A program made the position numbers and the translations under genes. The notes under the pieces were generated by a model, which was not told the DNA's origin, did not search any database, and saw only the letters and a program-made list of their open reading frames with translations. Positions 7,935 through 17,000 of a stretch of DNA of 64,000 nt are shown here, piece by piece (within the stretch, counting starts at the first letter, position 1; each line of letters begins with the position of its first letter). The DNA is from CAVTSA01 sp963737225 (lineage in GTDB: Bacteria; Chloroflexota; Dormibacteria; Dormibacterales; Dormibacteraceae). The DNA lies in NCBI GenBank assembly GCA_963737225.1, contig CAVTSA010000015.1, forward strand, positions 1 through 64,000, read 5' to 3'.

Positions 7935-8276
7935 ATGTCGACGTCCAAGCATCCGTCACAGAAGCGGTACCCGGCCGAGCTCCGCGAGCGTGCAGTCCGG
8001 ATGGTCGAGGAGGCGGTCGCAGAGAACGGCGGTGACCGCTTCGGGGTGGTCACCCGAGTCGCCCGTCAACTCGGGATCGGAACCGAGTCGCTCCGCAACT
8101 GGGTCCGCCAAGCAGAGATCGACGGCGGCCAGCGGGCAGGGGTGAGCGGTGAGGAGCGCCAGCGCATGGCCGCGCTGGAGCGAGAGGTCCGAGAGCTGCG
8201 GCGAGCCAACGAGATCCTCAAGGCAGCCGCGGGTTTCTTCGCGCGGGAGCTCGACCCGCGACTTCCGAGATCGTGA
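7935..8276 (+). CDS. IS3-family transposase OrfA
   Basis: A 113-residue DNA-binding protein: an N-terminal helix-turn-helix (RYPAELRERAVRMV, GTESLRNWVRQAEI) and a C-terminal leucine-zipper-like helix (MAALEREVRELRRANEILK) ending in the usual AAGFFARELD. It recognises the IS ends. The stop codon overlaps the GTG of orfB as GTGA (8273-8276), so orfB is reached by translational coupling here rather than by the A-rich slippage of many IS3 members. Confidence 0.9.
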   Translation: MSTSKHPSQKRYPAELRERAVRMVEEAVAENGGDRFGVVTRVARQLGIGTESLRNWVRQAEIDGGQRAGVSGEERQRMAALEREVRELRRANEILKAAAGFFARELDPRLPRS

Positions 8277-8863
8277 ACTTCATCAACGCCGAACGCCACC
8301 GATTCGGGGTCGAGCCGATCTGCCATGTCCTGGAGATCGCCCCGTCCAGCTACTACGCGGCCGTCTCCCGGCCGACCTCCGCGCGCCAGGTGCGCGACCA
8401 AGAGTTGAAGCAGGAGATCGGGCGGGTTCACCGGGACAACTTCGGGGTCTATGGGAGCGAGAAGGTGTGGCGGCAGCTGCACCGGGAGCAGGTGCAGGTA
8501 GGGCGTGACCGAGTGGGCCGGCTGATGCATGAGATGAAGCTGGAGGGGGTTCGTCGCGGCAAACGGCAGATCACCACCCGACCGGTTGAGGTCGGCGAGC
8601 GGCCGGCTGATCTGGTCGAGCGCCAGTTCAAGGCGCCGGCTCCGAACCGGCTCTGGGTCGCCGACCTGACCTACGTCAGCACCTGGGCCGGCTTCATCTA
8701 CACCGCCTTTGTGGTCGACGTCTTCAGCCGCGCCATCGTGGGCTGGCGGGTGAGCGCCTCGCTGCGCGCGGATCTGGCCCTGGATGCCCTCGAGATGGCG
8801 ATCTGGTCTCGCCGGAGCCAGGACCTGGCGGGTCTGGTGCATCACTCTGATCGGGGTGTCCAG

Positions 8864-10499
8864 GGCGAATTCAACCGGTCGTCGCAACAATGGGCTGATC
8901 CGACGCCGCCGAGGATAAGCGACCGAGGGCCCCACGGCAGACGTTGGGGCTGGGCGGCCGGCGCAGGATCGACGGTTTCGGCGCAGATCTTGTAGGAACC
9001 GTCATTTCGTCACGGCTGTGTGACGAATCGAGTTCATTTCATCACGTGGGATGAGACTTTACCGGCATTCGCCGTCGTGTTGGAGCAAGAGTAACTGCCT
9101 GTCCAGCGCCTCGGCCGGCGTCTTCCAACCCAGCGTCTTGCGAGGTCGGCTGTTGAGGGCGGCGGCGACCGCCTCAAGCTCGGCTGCGGTGTGCCGAGCC
9201 AGGTCGGTGCCCTTGGGGAAGTATTGCCGCAACAGGCCGTTGGTGTTCTCGTTCGTGGCGCGCTGCCATGGGCTGTGAGGGTCGCAGAAGTAGATCTCCA
9301 GCCCCGTGTCGATGCGCAGCTGCGCATGCTGTGCCATCTCGGCGCCCTGGTCCCAGGTAAGCGACCGCCGCAACTGCTTCGGCAACGTCGCGATCGAGGA
9401 TGCGATGGCGTCGCGGACGGCCTCAGCGCCGTGGCCCGCCAGCGCAGGACCGTTGTGCTTTCTGAGCCCACCGTGTCCTTCCATGCGGGGCAGTGGGAAC
9501 ACCATCGTGAACCTGGTGGTGCGTTCGACCAGGGTCCCGATCGCGGAGCTGTGCAGGCCCACTACGAGGTCCCCCTCCCAGTGCCCCGGGACCGCCCTGT
9601 CCTCAGCTTCGGCCGGGCGCTCGCTGATCATGACCTCGCGGGGGACGACCTTCTTGCCGTGCCCGCGAGTCCGAGCCCTCGGCACTCGGTGGGCGCGTCC
9701 GGTTCGCAGGCAGGCGCTCAGCTCACGTCGCAACGCCCCCCGGCCCTGGACATAGAGGGCCTGGTAGATGGCCTCGTGCGAGACCCGCATCGATTCATCA
9801 TCAGGGAAGTCCACTGGCAGTCGATTGGCGATCTGCTCTGGACTCCACGACCTTGCCCAGCGTCGATCTTGTCGGCGCCCATGACGCCTGCCGACCCAGC
9901 GCACGCTGGGGCCTGGCACGGCGCTCCCGTCCGGGAGCGCGATCTCGCCCGCGAGCCGATCTTGCACGTACTGCCTCAAGGTGTCGTTCGCCGCCAGCTT
10001 CGCGACCTTCGGACGCCGGGCGCGCCGGTCGGCGTGCCACTGCGCAGTTGTCGCTCGGTACTCCAGGTCGCCACCACGGGTGGCGGCATTGCGACGCAGC
10101 TCTCGGGAGATCGTCGACGGCGATCGCTCGAGTTTCCGGGCGATATCGCGCACTCTCACCGAGCGGGCATGAAGGAGGGAGATCTCCTCTCGCTCTTCGA
10201 AGGACAAGTAGCGGCCTGACAGCGACGTAGGAGAGAGCGACGGCACCCCGCCACTTTGGCGGAACCAGCGGCCGCCGACTGCGGGCGACACACCGGCAGC
10301 GACGCCGGCCTCCTCGCTCGACAAGCCACGCGCGATCGCTGCCCAGAATCGTTGCCGGTGCTCGCGCCGAGCCACCGGAGGCCGCCCCGGCGACCGCATG
10401 GGAGGACGCAAAGCACCATCAGAACGTCGTCGACGCTCGCCTGCCCCCACTGCAACACCTCCTGGTCCTGTGGTGTTGCAACGACCCCCTGAACCTGCT
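8864..10499 (-). mobile_element. IS30-family insertion sequence
   Basis: A 1636 bp element inside orfB of the IS3. The target duplication is CAG at 8861-8863 and 10500-10502. The ends align as imperfect inverted repeats over about 26 bases; shared blocks are GC at positions 2-3, TTCA, GGTCG and GCAACA. Its single transposase gene points left. Nothing suggests it is inactive. Confidence 0.92.
9059..10450 (-). CDS. IS30-family transposase
   Basis: A 463-residue DDE transposase. The N-terminal half has two helix-turn-helix regions, the second being LSFEEREEISLLHARSVRVR / LERSPSTISRELRRN. The catalytic core shows GHWEGDLVVG (first Asp), LTWDQGAEM (second Asp) and SPWQRATNENTNGLLRQYFP (Glu), all hallmarks of IS30. 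The chain is longer than the founding member (about 383 residues), with an alternative start near 10396. All catalytic residues are present and the frame is whole, so it is probably functional. Confidence 0.93.
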   Translation of the reverse strand: MGAGERRRRSDGALRPPMRSPGRPPVARREHRQRFWAAIARGLSSEEAGVAAGVSPAVGGRWFRQSGGVPSLSPTSLSGRYLSFEEREEISLLHARSVRVRDIARKLERSPSTISRELRRNAATRGGDLEYRATTAQWHADRRARRPKVAKLAANDTLRQYVQDRLAGEIALPDGSAVPGPSVRWVGRRHGRRQDRRWARSWSPEQIANRLPVDFPDDESMRVSHEAIYQALYVQGRGALRRELSACLRTGRAHRVPRARTRGHGKKVVPREVMISERPAEAEDRAVPGHWEGDLVVGLHSSAIGTLVERTTRFTMVFPLPRMEGHGGLRKHNGPALAGHGAEAVRDAIASSIATLPKQLRRSLTWDQGAEMAQHAQLRIDTGLEIYFCDPHSPWQRATNENTNGLLRQYFPKGTDLARHTAAELEAVAAALNSRPRKTLGWKTPAEALDRQLLLLQHDGECR

Positions 10500-11305
10500 C
10501 AGTACCTGGCCATCCGCTACACCGAGCGACTGGCCGAGGCAGGGGCGGTGACCTCGGTCGGCTCCCGCGGTGACAGCTACGACAACGCGCTGGCGGAGAG
10601 CGTGCACGCCCTCTACAAGACCGAGCTCATCCGTCGCCGTGGACCGTGGCGGTCAATGGAAGAGGTCGAGTTGGCCACCGCCCGCTGGGTCGAGTGGTAC
10701 AACCAGCGCCGGCTGCACGGCGCGATCGAGAACCTGCCGCCGGCAGAGTACGAGGACCGGTACTGGCGTCGACTCCAGGCACCGGATGCCGCCTGATGCT
10801 CGCTCACCCCTCAATGGCGCCAGGTATCAGAAGACCCGCGACCCTGCTTTCGAGCCTCCTCAGCCGTCTCAGAGCTTCGTTTTCAGAGCCGAGGCGTAAG
10901 CCCTGCCACAATCGCGCCGAGATCTGCCCTCAGCGTGCCATCATCGCGGTCTGCCTCCGGCTCAGCGAGCCAGGCAACTTCCAACCCACCGGGTCTCCAC
11001 CGAACCCAGGGCGATTCAACCCGCTGTGGCCTTCTGGACCTTGCCGGGCCTGGTCGCCACGCTGCTCCTCGGCCGGGCTCTGCGTCGATCCACCCAACCG
11101 ATGACGGATCTGCAGGCGGTGTTCGTCGCGTTACTTCGCACGGCACACCCGCATTGCTCCCGTCGAGCCGTTTGACGACCAAACGGCAGTGCAGGACGGA
11201 CCTCAACCCGCTAGCGCTCGCGGCCGTCTGCCCGCGAGAGGCCGGCCGGATCTCATTCCTGCTGGCTCGCACCGCCCCGCAGCACTTACGAGAACTCGAA
11301 AACCG

Positions 11306-12103
11306 TTAGGGGTCTCCCGCTTCGTCGACCTCGCGTGCTTCCGAAAAGACCTCCCATGCCTCGCGAAGGACCAGGACGGCGAGGACCAGGGCCGCGACGT
11401 ACTCGGCCCACCACCAACCGAGGACCAGACTGGCACCGACACCCAACAATGTCGCAAGAGCGAGATACGCGCACGCAATGCTCTCTACGGCGTCAGCGCG
11501 AAGCGCACCGCTCTTCAGCTTGCCTGCAACGACCCGTTTGCGCCAGCCGAGTGCCGGCATGACCACTACTGCCGCTGCGGCCACCAACAGCCCCGGCAAG
11601 GAGCCTTCGGGCTCGAAGCGGATCCCTAGGCCGGCCACGGACGACACCGCGAGATACAGCCCAAGGAAGAGCAACAACACCGCCGCAAGCCACGCTGTCC
11701 GCCGCTCCATCCGCTCGACCCGCTCCAGGTCTTCGGTTCGCGCCTCCGCGGTCAGGCGCCAAAGCAGCAGGACAGCGCTCAGCAGCTCGATCACGCTATC
11801 CAGGCCAAATCCGATCAAGAGTGCGCTGCGCGCCGCCACACCGGCGCCGATCGCGACCGCCCCCTCGAAGACCATCCAGGCGATAGAGACGATTTCGAGA
11901 GCAATACCCTCCCGCAGCGCGTCGCTCGGCGCGACTGGGATCTCATCGGCGCACGCAGCGTTGAGGAAGACCCGGGCTCGGACGCCGGTCGCAGATGACC
12001 GCCTCTGCCGACAACGCGACCAGCACGTCAACGACGATAGCCACACCGGCGCCGATCGCGCGGGCCGAACCGGAAAAGCCGATATGGCACCGGCCAATAG
12101 CAC
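11306..12103 (-). CDS. Cation-diffusion-facilitator-like membrane transporter
   Basis: The conserved part begins near 11925 (DALREGIALEIVSIAWMVFEG) and runs to 11306, about 205 residues with five to six hydrophobic helices. GFGLDSVIELLSA and LRADAVESIACAYLA are at the places where CDF transporters have their metal-site helices; the shorter cation-transporter branch has this GFGLDS form. The N-terminal 55 residues up to 12103 are Arg/Ser-rich and look like non-coding sequence, so the real start is uncertain; no ATG or GTG with a ribosome site is obvious near the conserved part. It may export a divalent metal. It stands alone, convergent with the DUF2306 pseudogene. Confidence 0.65.
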   Translation of the reverse strand: MLLAGAISAFPVRPARSAPVWLSSLTCWSRCRQRRSSATGVRARVFLNAACADEIPVAPSDALREGIALEIVSIAWMVFEGAVAIGAGVAARSALLIGFGLDSVIELLSAVLLLWRLTAEARTEDLERVERMERRTAWLAAVLLLFLGLYLAVSSVAGLGIRFEPEGSLPGLLVAAAAVVVMPALGWRKRVVAGKLKSGALRADAVESIACAYLALATLLGVGASLVLGWWWAEYVAALVLAVLVLREAWEVFSEAREVDEAGDP

Positions 12104-12571
12104 GACGAAGTGACAGCACCTACGGCGGGAGCCGACGGTACGTAAAGGGACATATTGAACTCATTGACCCCGGTCTAACCCGCGGCGAATTGGGCCTGCC
12201 ACACCCTTCTAATCCGTTGGTCAGCGCTTCGAATCAGTCCGAAGGCACAACATCGAGGTCGGTGCCCTCCCTCGAATCCTACTCACGATTACCTCGGCGT
12301 CCCGGTTGGCCACCTGCGGATCGGGCGGAACTGTCCGAGGTGAATGTCCACCACCCCCATTCCGTGCCCCCACGCCGACGCATCCCGCCATACCTGGCAG
12401 ACATAATCGACGGAAAGGTCGTTCGCCGTGAACTCGCACGTCCTTGAGATCGGCCTGGGGACACCTCTGCGTCAGCCTGGCCGTCACGAGGCCGCCTGAC
12501 CGCCAGTATCGCTCGGCACCCAGCGAGCCATCACCACGCCGATTCATCATATTAGGCCGTAGCGGTCGTCC
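12104..12571. other. Non-coding or decayed stretch
   Basis: No open frame here matches a known family. On the minus strand near 12000-12090 a short hydrophobic run (GAGVAIVVDVLVALSAEAV) could be the remnant of a lost membrane protein overlapping the transporter's doubtful 5' end. I see nothing else. Confidence 0.4.
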
Positions 12572-12979
12572 TCAGACTGGCTGGGGCCAGCTCGGGCCAT
12601 GATGGGCTATCTCCCAGATGTACCCACTGGGATCAACGAAGCTCGCCGTGCGCACACCCCACGGCCTGTCAACAGGCCCGTTAAGCAGGGCGACGCCGTG
12701 ACGTGCAAGTTCGTCGCAGACAGAGTCCACATCGTCGACGTGGATCGTGAACTGAAATCGTGCCGCGTCCTTTCGCTGACCGACGGCTGCCGGGGCGATG
12801 AGGCGTTGTGCAGCCGCCACGTCGAGCAGGTTGATTGAGATGTTGTTTTCGAATTGAAAAACGGCCGAGTTCGCGTCCTCGAACACCAGTGGGATCCCGA
12901 AGACGTTGCTATAGAACGCCTTCGCCTTCGACAGGTCCTCCACGAACAAGGTAATCGTGTCGATCGCTTGTAGACGCAA
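12572..12979 (-). CDS. VOC (glyoxalase/bleomycin-resistance) superfamily protein
   Basis: A 135-residue single-copy vicinal-oxygen-chelate protein. It shows AIDTITLFVEDLSKAKAFYS at the N-terminus, FTIHVDDVDSVCDEL in the middle and ASFVDPSGYIWEIAHH at the end, the usual beta-alpha-beta-beta-beta repeats. I chose the TTG at 12979: TGGAGGT lies five to ten bases upstream and the family's N-terminal strand begins right there; the frame stays open further upstream but without family similarity. Substrate unknown. It stands alone among non-coding sequence. Confidence 0.75.
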   Translation of the reverse strand: MRLQAIDTITLFVEDLSKAKAFYSNVFGIPLVFEDANSAVFQFENNISINLLDVAAAQRLIAPAAVGQRKDAARFQFTIHVDDVDSVCDELARHGVALLNGPVDRPWGVRTASFVDPSGYIWEIAHHGPSWPQPV

Positions 12980-13494
12980 CTCTACCTCCAGTGGTGCCTC
13001 CGGAACGGCCGGCCCAACCGTTGTGCTTGGCGGTCCATTGAAGCACCGAGCCGGACGGCGGACAGGATGCCACTGTCGCTCTAGAGATGACATGTTGCTT
13101 CCAGTTGCGGGATCGACCATCGTCCAAGCAGCCCGGAACGCGCTCGCCCCGATGATCCTGCCGAGATCGGCAGGCACCTCATGGACCTCCGTGGCCCTTT
13201 CGGCCCAGGTCTCGAACTGCGGCGCTCATGCGGGTCGCACCAACTAACAGTGAGTGTGTAGGCGATATCAGTCGCGACGACCAGCTCCTTGACCCCAATT
13301 CGGTCCCTGGCCGTGCTGGGCCTTCGTTGCGGAGGAGAACTTCCGTGCGCGGCGTGTCGCCTGCTCCGTCCGCTCCAGCTGGTTACGACGCTCCTCAGTA
13401 TCTGCTCGATTCATCCGAACCTCCTCGCCTAAACGAGGGCTTGAACACCGTGCCGTTCCACCAAGTCCCGGCGGCCAAGAATCCTCCAGACTGA
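12980..13494. other. Stretch without a recognisable gene
   Basis: Both strands have short open frames of arbitrary composition (Ser/Arg/Pro-rich) and none has a ribosome site with family similarity. Nothing else seen. Confidence 0.4.
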
Positions 13495-13824
13495 CTACGC
13501 TGGGAGCCCGGATCCTCGGTCGCCGGGACCCCTCCTCAGCCGCGAATCGGGGGCTCGTCGCCAGGGAGTCGGCAGGGGTTTCGGATCGGGCCCCCGTTCT
13601 TGAGGTGTCGGCAACCAGCGTCGCAACCGGTCCCAGAACCCGCCCTCAATCCGCCGTTCGACGCTCACCGCGCCTCCCTGCGTTATCTCCCAGGGTTCGT
13701 CGACGCCGCGCGGTCCCCAGCGGCCGGCAACTGGTCGCTGACACCGCCGGATGCCGCCAGAAGGAATCTGGTTGCCGGCAGGGTCAGCCCCCTGTCGCAC
13801 GATCATCGGGATGCTTGCCGTCAT
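13495..13824 (-). CDS. Hypothetical protein, 109 residues
   Basis: The only support is a good ribosome site (AAGGAG nine bases before the ATG at 13824) and an unbroken frame. The product starts MTASIPMIVRQGADPAGNQ, is rich in Arg, Pro and Gly, and ends in a basic proline-rich tail. I do not recognise it. It could be a chance frame in a GC-rich decayed region. Confidence 0.3.
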   Translation of the reverse strand: MTASIPMIVRQGADPAGNQIPSGGIRRCQRPVAGRWGPRGVDEPWEITQGGAVSVERRIEGGFWDRLRRWLPTPQERGPDPKPLPTPWRRAPDSRLRRGPGDRGSGLPA

Positions 13825-15122
13825 TAGATGGAACTCCTTCGGCGGGAAGGTCCCGGCCCGGCGATTCGCACCTCGGGACGAGCTCGCCTCAGCTAAGTAT
13901 CCGCCGCCGTCGTGACGGTGGCGTGACGCGCGCGCGGTCCGCACGGGCCGCAGCGCGCTGTAGCAAATAGACGGGACTTTGACGGACAACACGGCCCCTC
14001 ACAACGGCCAGTGAACCCGCTCGCGATCGGCGTCGAACCCGTGCCCGCATTTCCGGAGAGTGCCGCGGCATCGAGGCGGAGCAAAGACCCCGATCCCTGC
14101 AGGGGGCTCACAGGGGGCTCACGCACACCGCGGAAGAGCCCGCGATTAGGCGGCACCAGCCGTCAGCCGCTGCGGCGAGCACCACCCCTCCATCGAACTC
14201 ACCGACACAATGCGACCCTACTCGGCCCGGCTCCGTTGAACATGCCTGACACCTCCGGACCGCAAGGCAGGGGGTTCGATTCCCTCCGGGCGCACCACCT
14301 ATGTTGATCTCGAATCGGCGGTCCGATCCCCGCGCATCACCTCAAGCCGTCCCGTTTTGACAACCATCCGTCGTCCGCCCGACTATCACCGCCGCCCGAG
14401 GGGGCCGATGGAGCCGGCTGCGCGCCTACACGATCTCGAATGGTTCACGTTTCCGCACGCGCCCAATCGTCTCGTCGTCCAGGTACTCGGCCGCCGGCCA
14501 AAGGCACGGTAGGAGATCCTTCTCGAGGGTGAGGGCGCGGCAGGCGAGGCCGATCGTCACGTCGTGCATCAAGACCCGCCTCCCGATAACGGTTCTCAAG
14601 CGAGGAGCGATCCGACCTGGACCTCGTTGGGTCTCCGGAGATCCTCGCCCTGGTCGATCACCTTCGGGGACCGTACAGCGTCCTCGCGTACGTCCTTGCT
14701 AAAGTCGCCATCCTTCAACATGGGCGGATCCCGCAGCCCGACGATGTGCGCCTCGTCCCTGCCCGATGGGGCCTGGCGCGACAAATGCTGGAACGTGGGG
14801 ACCTCGGTCGCTTGGCGCAGGATGCCACTGGACCGCAGGACGTCGCCAGCGCGCCTTGGGTCGACCTTTGCCGCGTCGCCGCGATCGAGCCCTGACGGGC
14901 GGTTCCCCATTCCGTTGCATCCGTGTTGCACGCGACTCCGGGACCGCCCTAACTGAACCGCACGAGGCAACAGCAGACAGACGACTTTCCACTTGACGCG
15001 GCCCGGAGCCGCACCATCCCCGTCCGCTTCCGAGGACTCGAAAACCGTTGTTGAGCACCGTCGCCCCCGGCAGACGTCGTCGGTAAGCCGCTACGGACGG
15101 AACCCTTCGGCGGGATGCGTTA
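13825..15122. other. Gene-poor stretch with a tRNA remnant and two doubtful short frames
   Basis: Apart from the tRNA-Arg remnant at 14253 two frames look slightly coding. On the minus strand, 14569-14426 encodes 47 residues beginning MHDVTIGLACRALTLEK. On the plus strand, 14590-14895 is an open frame with coding-like third positions (EILALVDHLRGPYSVLAYVL) but without any start codon before its conserved-looking part, so it would be an amputated gene. Neither matches a family I know. Confidence 0.35.
14253..14297 (+). tRNA. 3' remnant of a tRNA-Arg (CCG anticodon)
   Basis: The sequence holds an anticodon loop CTCCGGA (anticodon CCG, 14255-14257), an intact T arm (GGGGG TTCGATT CCCTC), the 3' acceptor strand CGGGCGC, discriminator A and an encoded CCA ending at 14297. 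The matching 5' strand GCGCCCG, the D arm and a paired anticodon stem are absent. This is a 3' half of a tRNA gene, as is left when an integrative element inserts into a tRNA and is later lost or rearranged. It cannot give a functional tRNA. Confidence 0.7.
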
Positions 15123-16091
15123 CTAGGTCCCCGCCAAGCGCGCTACCACTGGCGCGAAGTCATCCATGTTGTCTGGGGCCACACAGACATAAGAAATACC
15201 GAAGTGCTCCCTCCACATCTGCATTTCGTCAACTATCCCGTCCACGGTTCCCACCAAGAAGGAAGTGCTTTCAAGAACCATTTCGGGCGTGATGCCCCAT
15301 GTTTGCGCTATTCGCTCAGCAGCCTCTCGTGGCCGGTCGGTGACAACCGCATTGAATATCAACGCGTTGAGTTCCAGCGCAGAGAAGCGATCCTCGGCTG
15401 CCTCCTGTACCCATGCGATCTGCTGGCTCGTCGTGGCCAAGCTCAACCCAGAGGCGCCTCCCGACGGTGGAAGGAGCCCCACGATATCGGCCTCCCGACC
15501 TGCGAGCGAAAGCATCCGCTTGCCACCGCCTGCGAGGAGCAACGGCGGATGCGGCTGCTGCAGGGGCTTTGGGGTCCCGTCCAGTCCACTGATTGTGTAG
15601 TAGGTGCCGGAGAAGTCAAACGGCACATCCCCGAACGACCCCTTGATGACCTGGACGGACTCGGCGAGGCGGCTGACCCGTACGCCTCCTGAGTCCAGCG
15701 CGATTCCGAGCCGGGAGTAATCCACACCAAACTCGCCGCCGCCAGCGCCCAGGCCCAATTCGAGGCGGCCGTCGGAAAGGACGTCGAGGGTCGCCGCCTC
15801 TTTGGCTAGCACCGCTGGATGTCGATAGTCATTGGCCAGTACGTACGTACAGACCCGCAGAGTGGAAGTGGTGTCGGCTGCCATCATCAACGAGGTCAGC
15901 GGCGCAAACCAATTGCGTTCCACCGAAGAATCGTCGGCCCCAATGGCCGGGCTTGTGCCCACCTCATCTGCACAAATGAGGACGGAGTAGCCCATCTGCT
16001 CGATTCGTCGGACCGAGTCGACGTAGCCACTACGCGACAGGGACCCTGAAGGGCACCCCGTCCCAAACCGGAACGACCTGCGCTTTGCCAT
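15123..16091 (-). CDS. LLM-class F420-type flavin-dependent oxidoreductase
   Basis: A 322-residue luciferase-like TIM barrel. It opens with FRFGTGCPSGSLSRSGYVDS and shows LRVCTYVLANDYRHPAVLAK, AATLDVLSDGRLELGLGAG and PHPPLLLAGGGKRMLSLAGR, which fit the TIGR03621-like F420-dependent subfamily of actinobacteria. It ends in a region typical for that subfamily (LVGTVDGIVDEM, YVCVAPDNMDDFAPVVARL). The likely cofactor is F420 or FMN; the substrate is unknown. It stands alone with no clear operon. Frame, length and motifs are intact, unlike most of the surroundings. Confidence 0.88.
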   Translation of the reverse strand: MAKRRSFRFGTGCPSGSLSRSGYVDSVRRIEQMGYSVLICADEVGTSPAIGADDSSVERNWFAPLTSLMMAADTTSTLRVCTYVLANDYRHPAVLAKEAATLDVLSDGRLELGLGAGGGEFGVDYSRLGIALDSGGVRVSRLAESVQVIKGSFGDVPFDFSGTYYTISGLDGTPKPLQQPHPPLLLAGGGKRMLSLAGREADIVGLLPPSGGASGLSLATTSQQIAWVQEAAEDRFSALELNALIFNAVVTDRPREAAERIAQTWGITPEMVLESTSFLVGTVDGIVDEMQMWREHFGISYVCVAPDNMDDFAPVVARLAGT

Positions 16092-16850
16092 ATTGGTCCG
16101 GGCCTCCCATCCGTCGTCTTAGGTCTCGCGTCCTCACTTCGAGCGACGCCACAACCGGACAATCGTAGGAATCCGGCCCCCGCCCGGCATCCGGGAAATC
16201 CCTAGTGCGTTCCGGTTCACGTTCGGTAGGGGTTCCGAGGAGTGAGACGGGGGCCTTCAGCCGCCGAGCACGGGCTCACAAGCGGGGCCGATCGACCCGC
16301 CCCAGAGAATCATCTCGCTGGCGGGAGGTCACGAGGGAGGTCACAAACGACGCGATAGGGCATGCGGTGCGGTGACACGGCGCGGCCCACCGGAGCCGCA
16401 AACGAAACTCCTTGCGACATCTCGCGGCACGTCAAGAGCCATCCCGGACGCGTGCCCGCATGTTTCGGGACCGTGCGCGCCCGTTCCTCGGGCTCTCTCA
16501 GCTGATGACCTGGCCGCCTTCGGGCGGCCAGCCCTCGAGATGTCCCAATGGCCATCGGATTTTGGCCCTTGACCAGGGACCGAAAACCCAGTCCTTCTGC
16601 GGTTTCTGTACCCGAGCGGGCTGACGCTTCGCGTACTGCGCTGGGTCACCAACATGTTAGTTCCGTCTCACCTGCTACTTAACTACCCTTCTAACCCTAC
16701 AGTTAGCTCGATCTCATCCACCGCTTAGATGAGCTTCTAACTAACGAGGTCGAACGATTTGGCGACACCCTGTTGACGGGATAGCTTTTGTGGTGTAGGT
16801 TGCGCGGCACCGGTACTCACCTCAACCCAAAACCAGGGGAGACGGACGCG
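16092..16850. other. Non-coding stretch ahead of the cytochrome b operon
   Basis: No family match on either strand. About 16655-16760 is clearly richer in A and T than the rest and contains several TTAG/CTAA-type words (GTTAG, TCTAAC, TTAGAT), as expected of a promoter region for the operon that starts at 16851. I cannot place a promoter with confidence. Confidence 0.4.
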
Positions 16851-16985
16851 ATGGATCAACCAGCGACCTACGTTCACGTGGGCTTCATCATTATCTCCGT
16901 ACCCAACTTGGTGGTGATCGGCTGCATGATCGCCCTCTTCGTGATAGCGCTGCTGGCACCGTTTCATCTTGGTCACCGGGAATAA
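16851..16985 (+). CDS. Small single-helix membrane protein of the cytochrome b operon
   Basis: A 44-residue protein: MDQPATYVHVGFIIISVPNL leads into one transmembrane helix (VVIGCMIALFVIALLA) and a short PFHLGHRE tail. GGGGAG lies about nine bases before the ATG. It is 15 bases before the cytochrome b gene and so probably a small subunit or assembly factor of that complex. I do not know the family. Confidence 0.75.
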   Translation: MDQPATYVHVGFIIISVPNLVVIGCMIALFVIALLAPFHLGHRE

Positions 16986-17000
16986 TCGGGGCTCGCACGA

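Larger units (their letters stand above)
8273..10796 (+). pseudogene. IS3-family transposase OrfB, split by the IS30 insertion
   Basis: The N-terminal part (8273-8863) carries the HTH_21-like region and the first catalytic Asp in WVADLTYV, and ends at HHSDRGVQ, which holds the second Asp. After the IS30 element the frame resumes at 10503 as YLAIRYTERL and runs to 10796 with the catalytic Glu in YDNALAESVHALYKTELI. Joining the parts over one CAG copy restores the unbroken DDE retroviral-integrase-type core. The element cannot now move by itself. Confidence 0.92.
7884..11018 (+). mobile_element. IS3-family insertion sequence, interrupted by an IS30-family element
   Basis: Terminal inverted repeats are TGAATCCCCCTGGGTTTGA at the left end (from 7884) and CGAACCCAGGGCGATTCA at the right end (to 11018); the outer bases are complementary with few mismatches. 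The 3 bp target duplication ACC lies at 7881-7883 and 11019-11021, as usual for IS3. It carries orfA and orfB; orfB is broken by the inner element. With the 1636 bp inner element and its 3 bp duplication removed, the original IS is about 1.5 kb. About 220 bases lie between the orfB stop and the right repeat, longer than normal, with no gene seen there. Confidence 0.92.
7453..11175 (+). pseudogene. DUF2306-type membrane protein gene, split by nested insertion sequences
   Basis: The gene starts at ATG 7453 with AGGAGGA 6-12 bases before it. The first nine codons read MANLLDAVR and then hit TAG at 7480; CAG is the likely ancestral codon. The same frame continues as an integral membrane protein (LLLIHVPAGLTCVVTG, PKRRHRHPRFGTVYFW, GTSYAVLITAFYVDNGP) to NHLP at 7883. 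There the IS3-family element begins. After its right end at 11018 the frame resumes as AVAFWTLPGLVATLLLGRAL and stops at 11175. Removing the insert and one ACC copy restores NHLPAVAFW without a seam. DUF2306 proteins are small multi-helix membrane proteins of unknown function. Confidence 0.85.

Noticed and set aside
14245..14300. A complete tRNA-Arg gene
   Set aside because: The 5' acceptor strand GCGCCCG, D arm and a paired anticodon stem are not present upstream.
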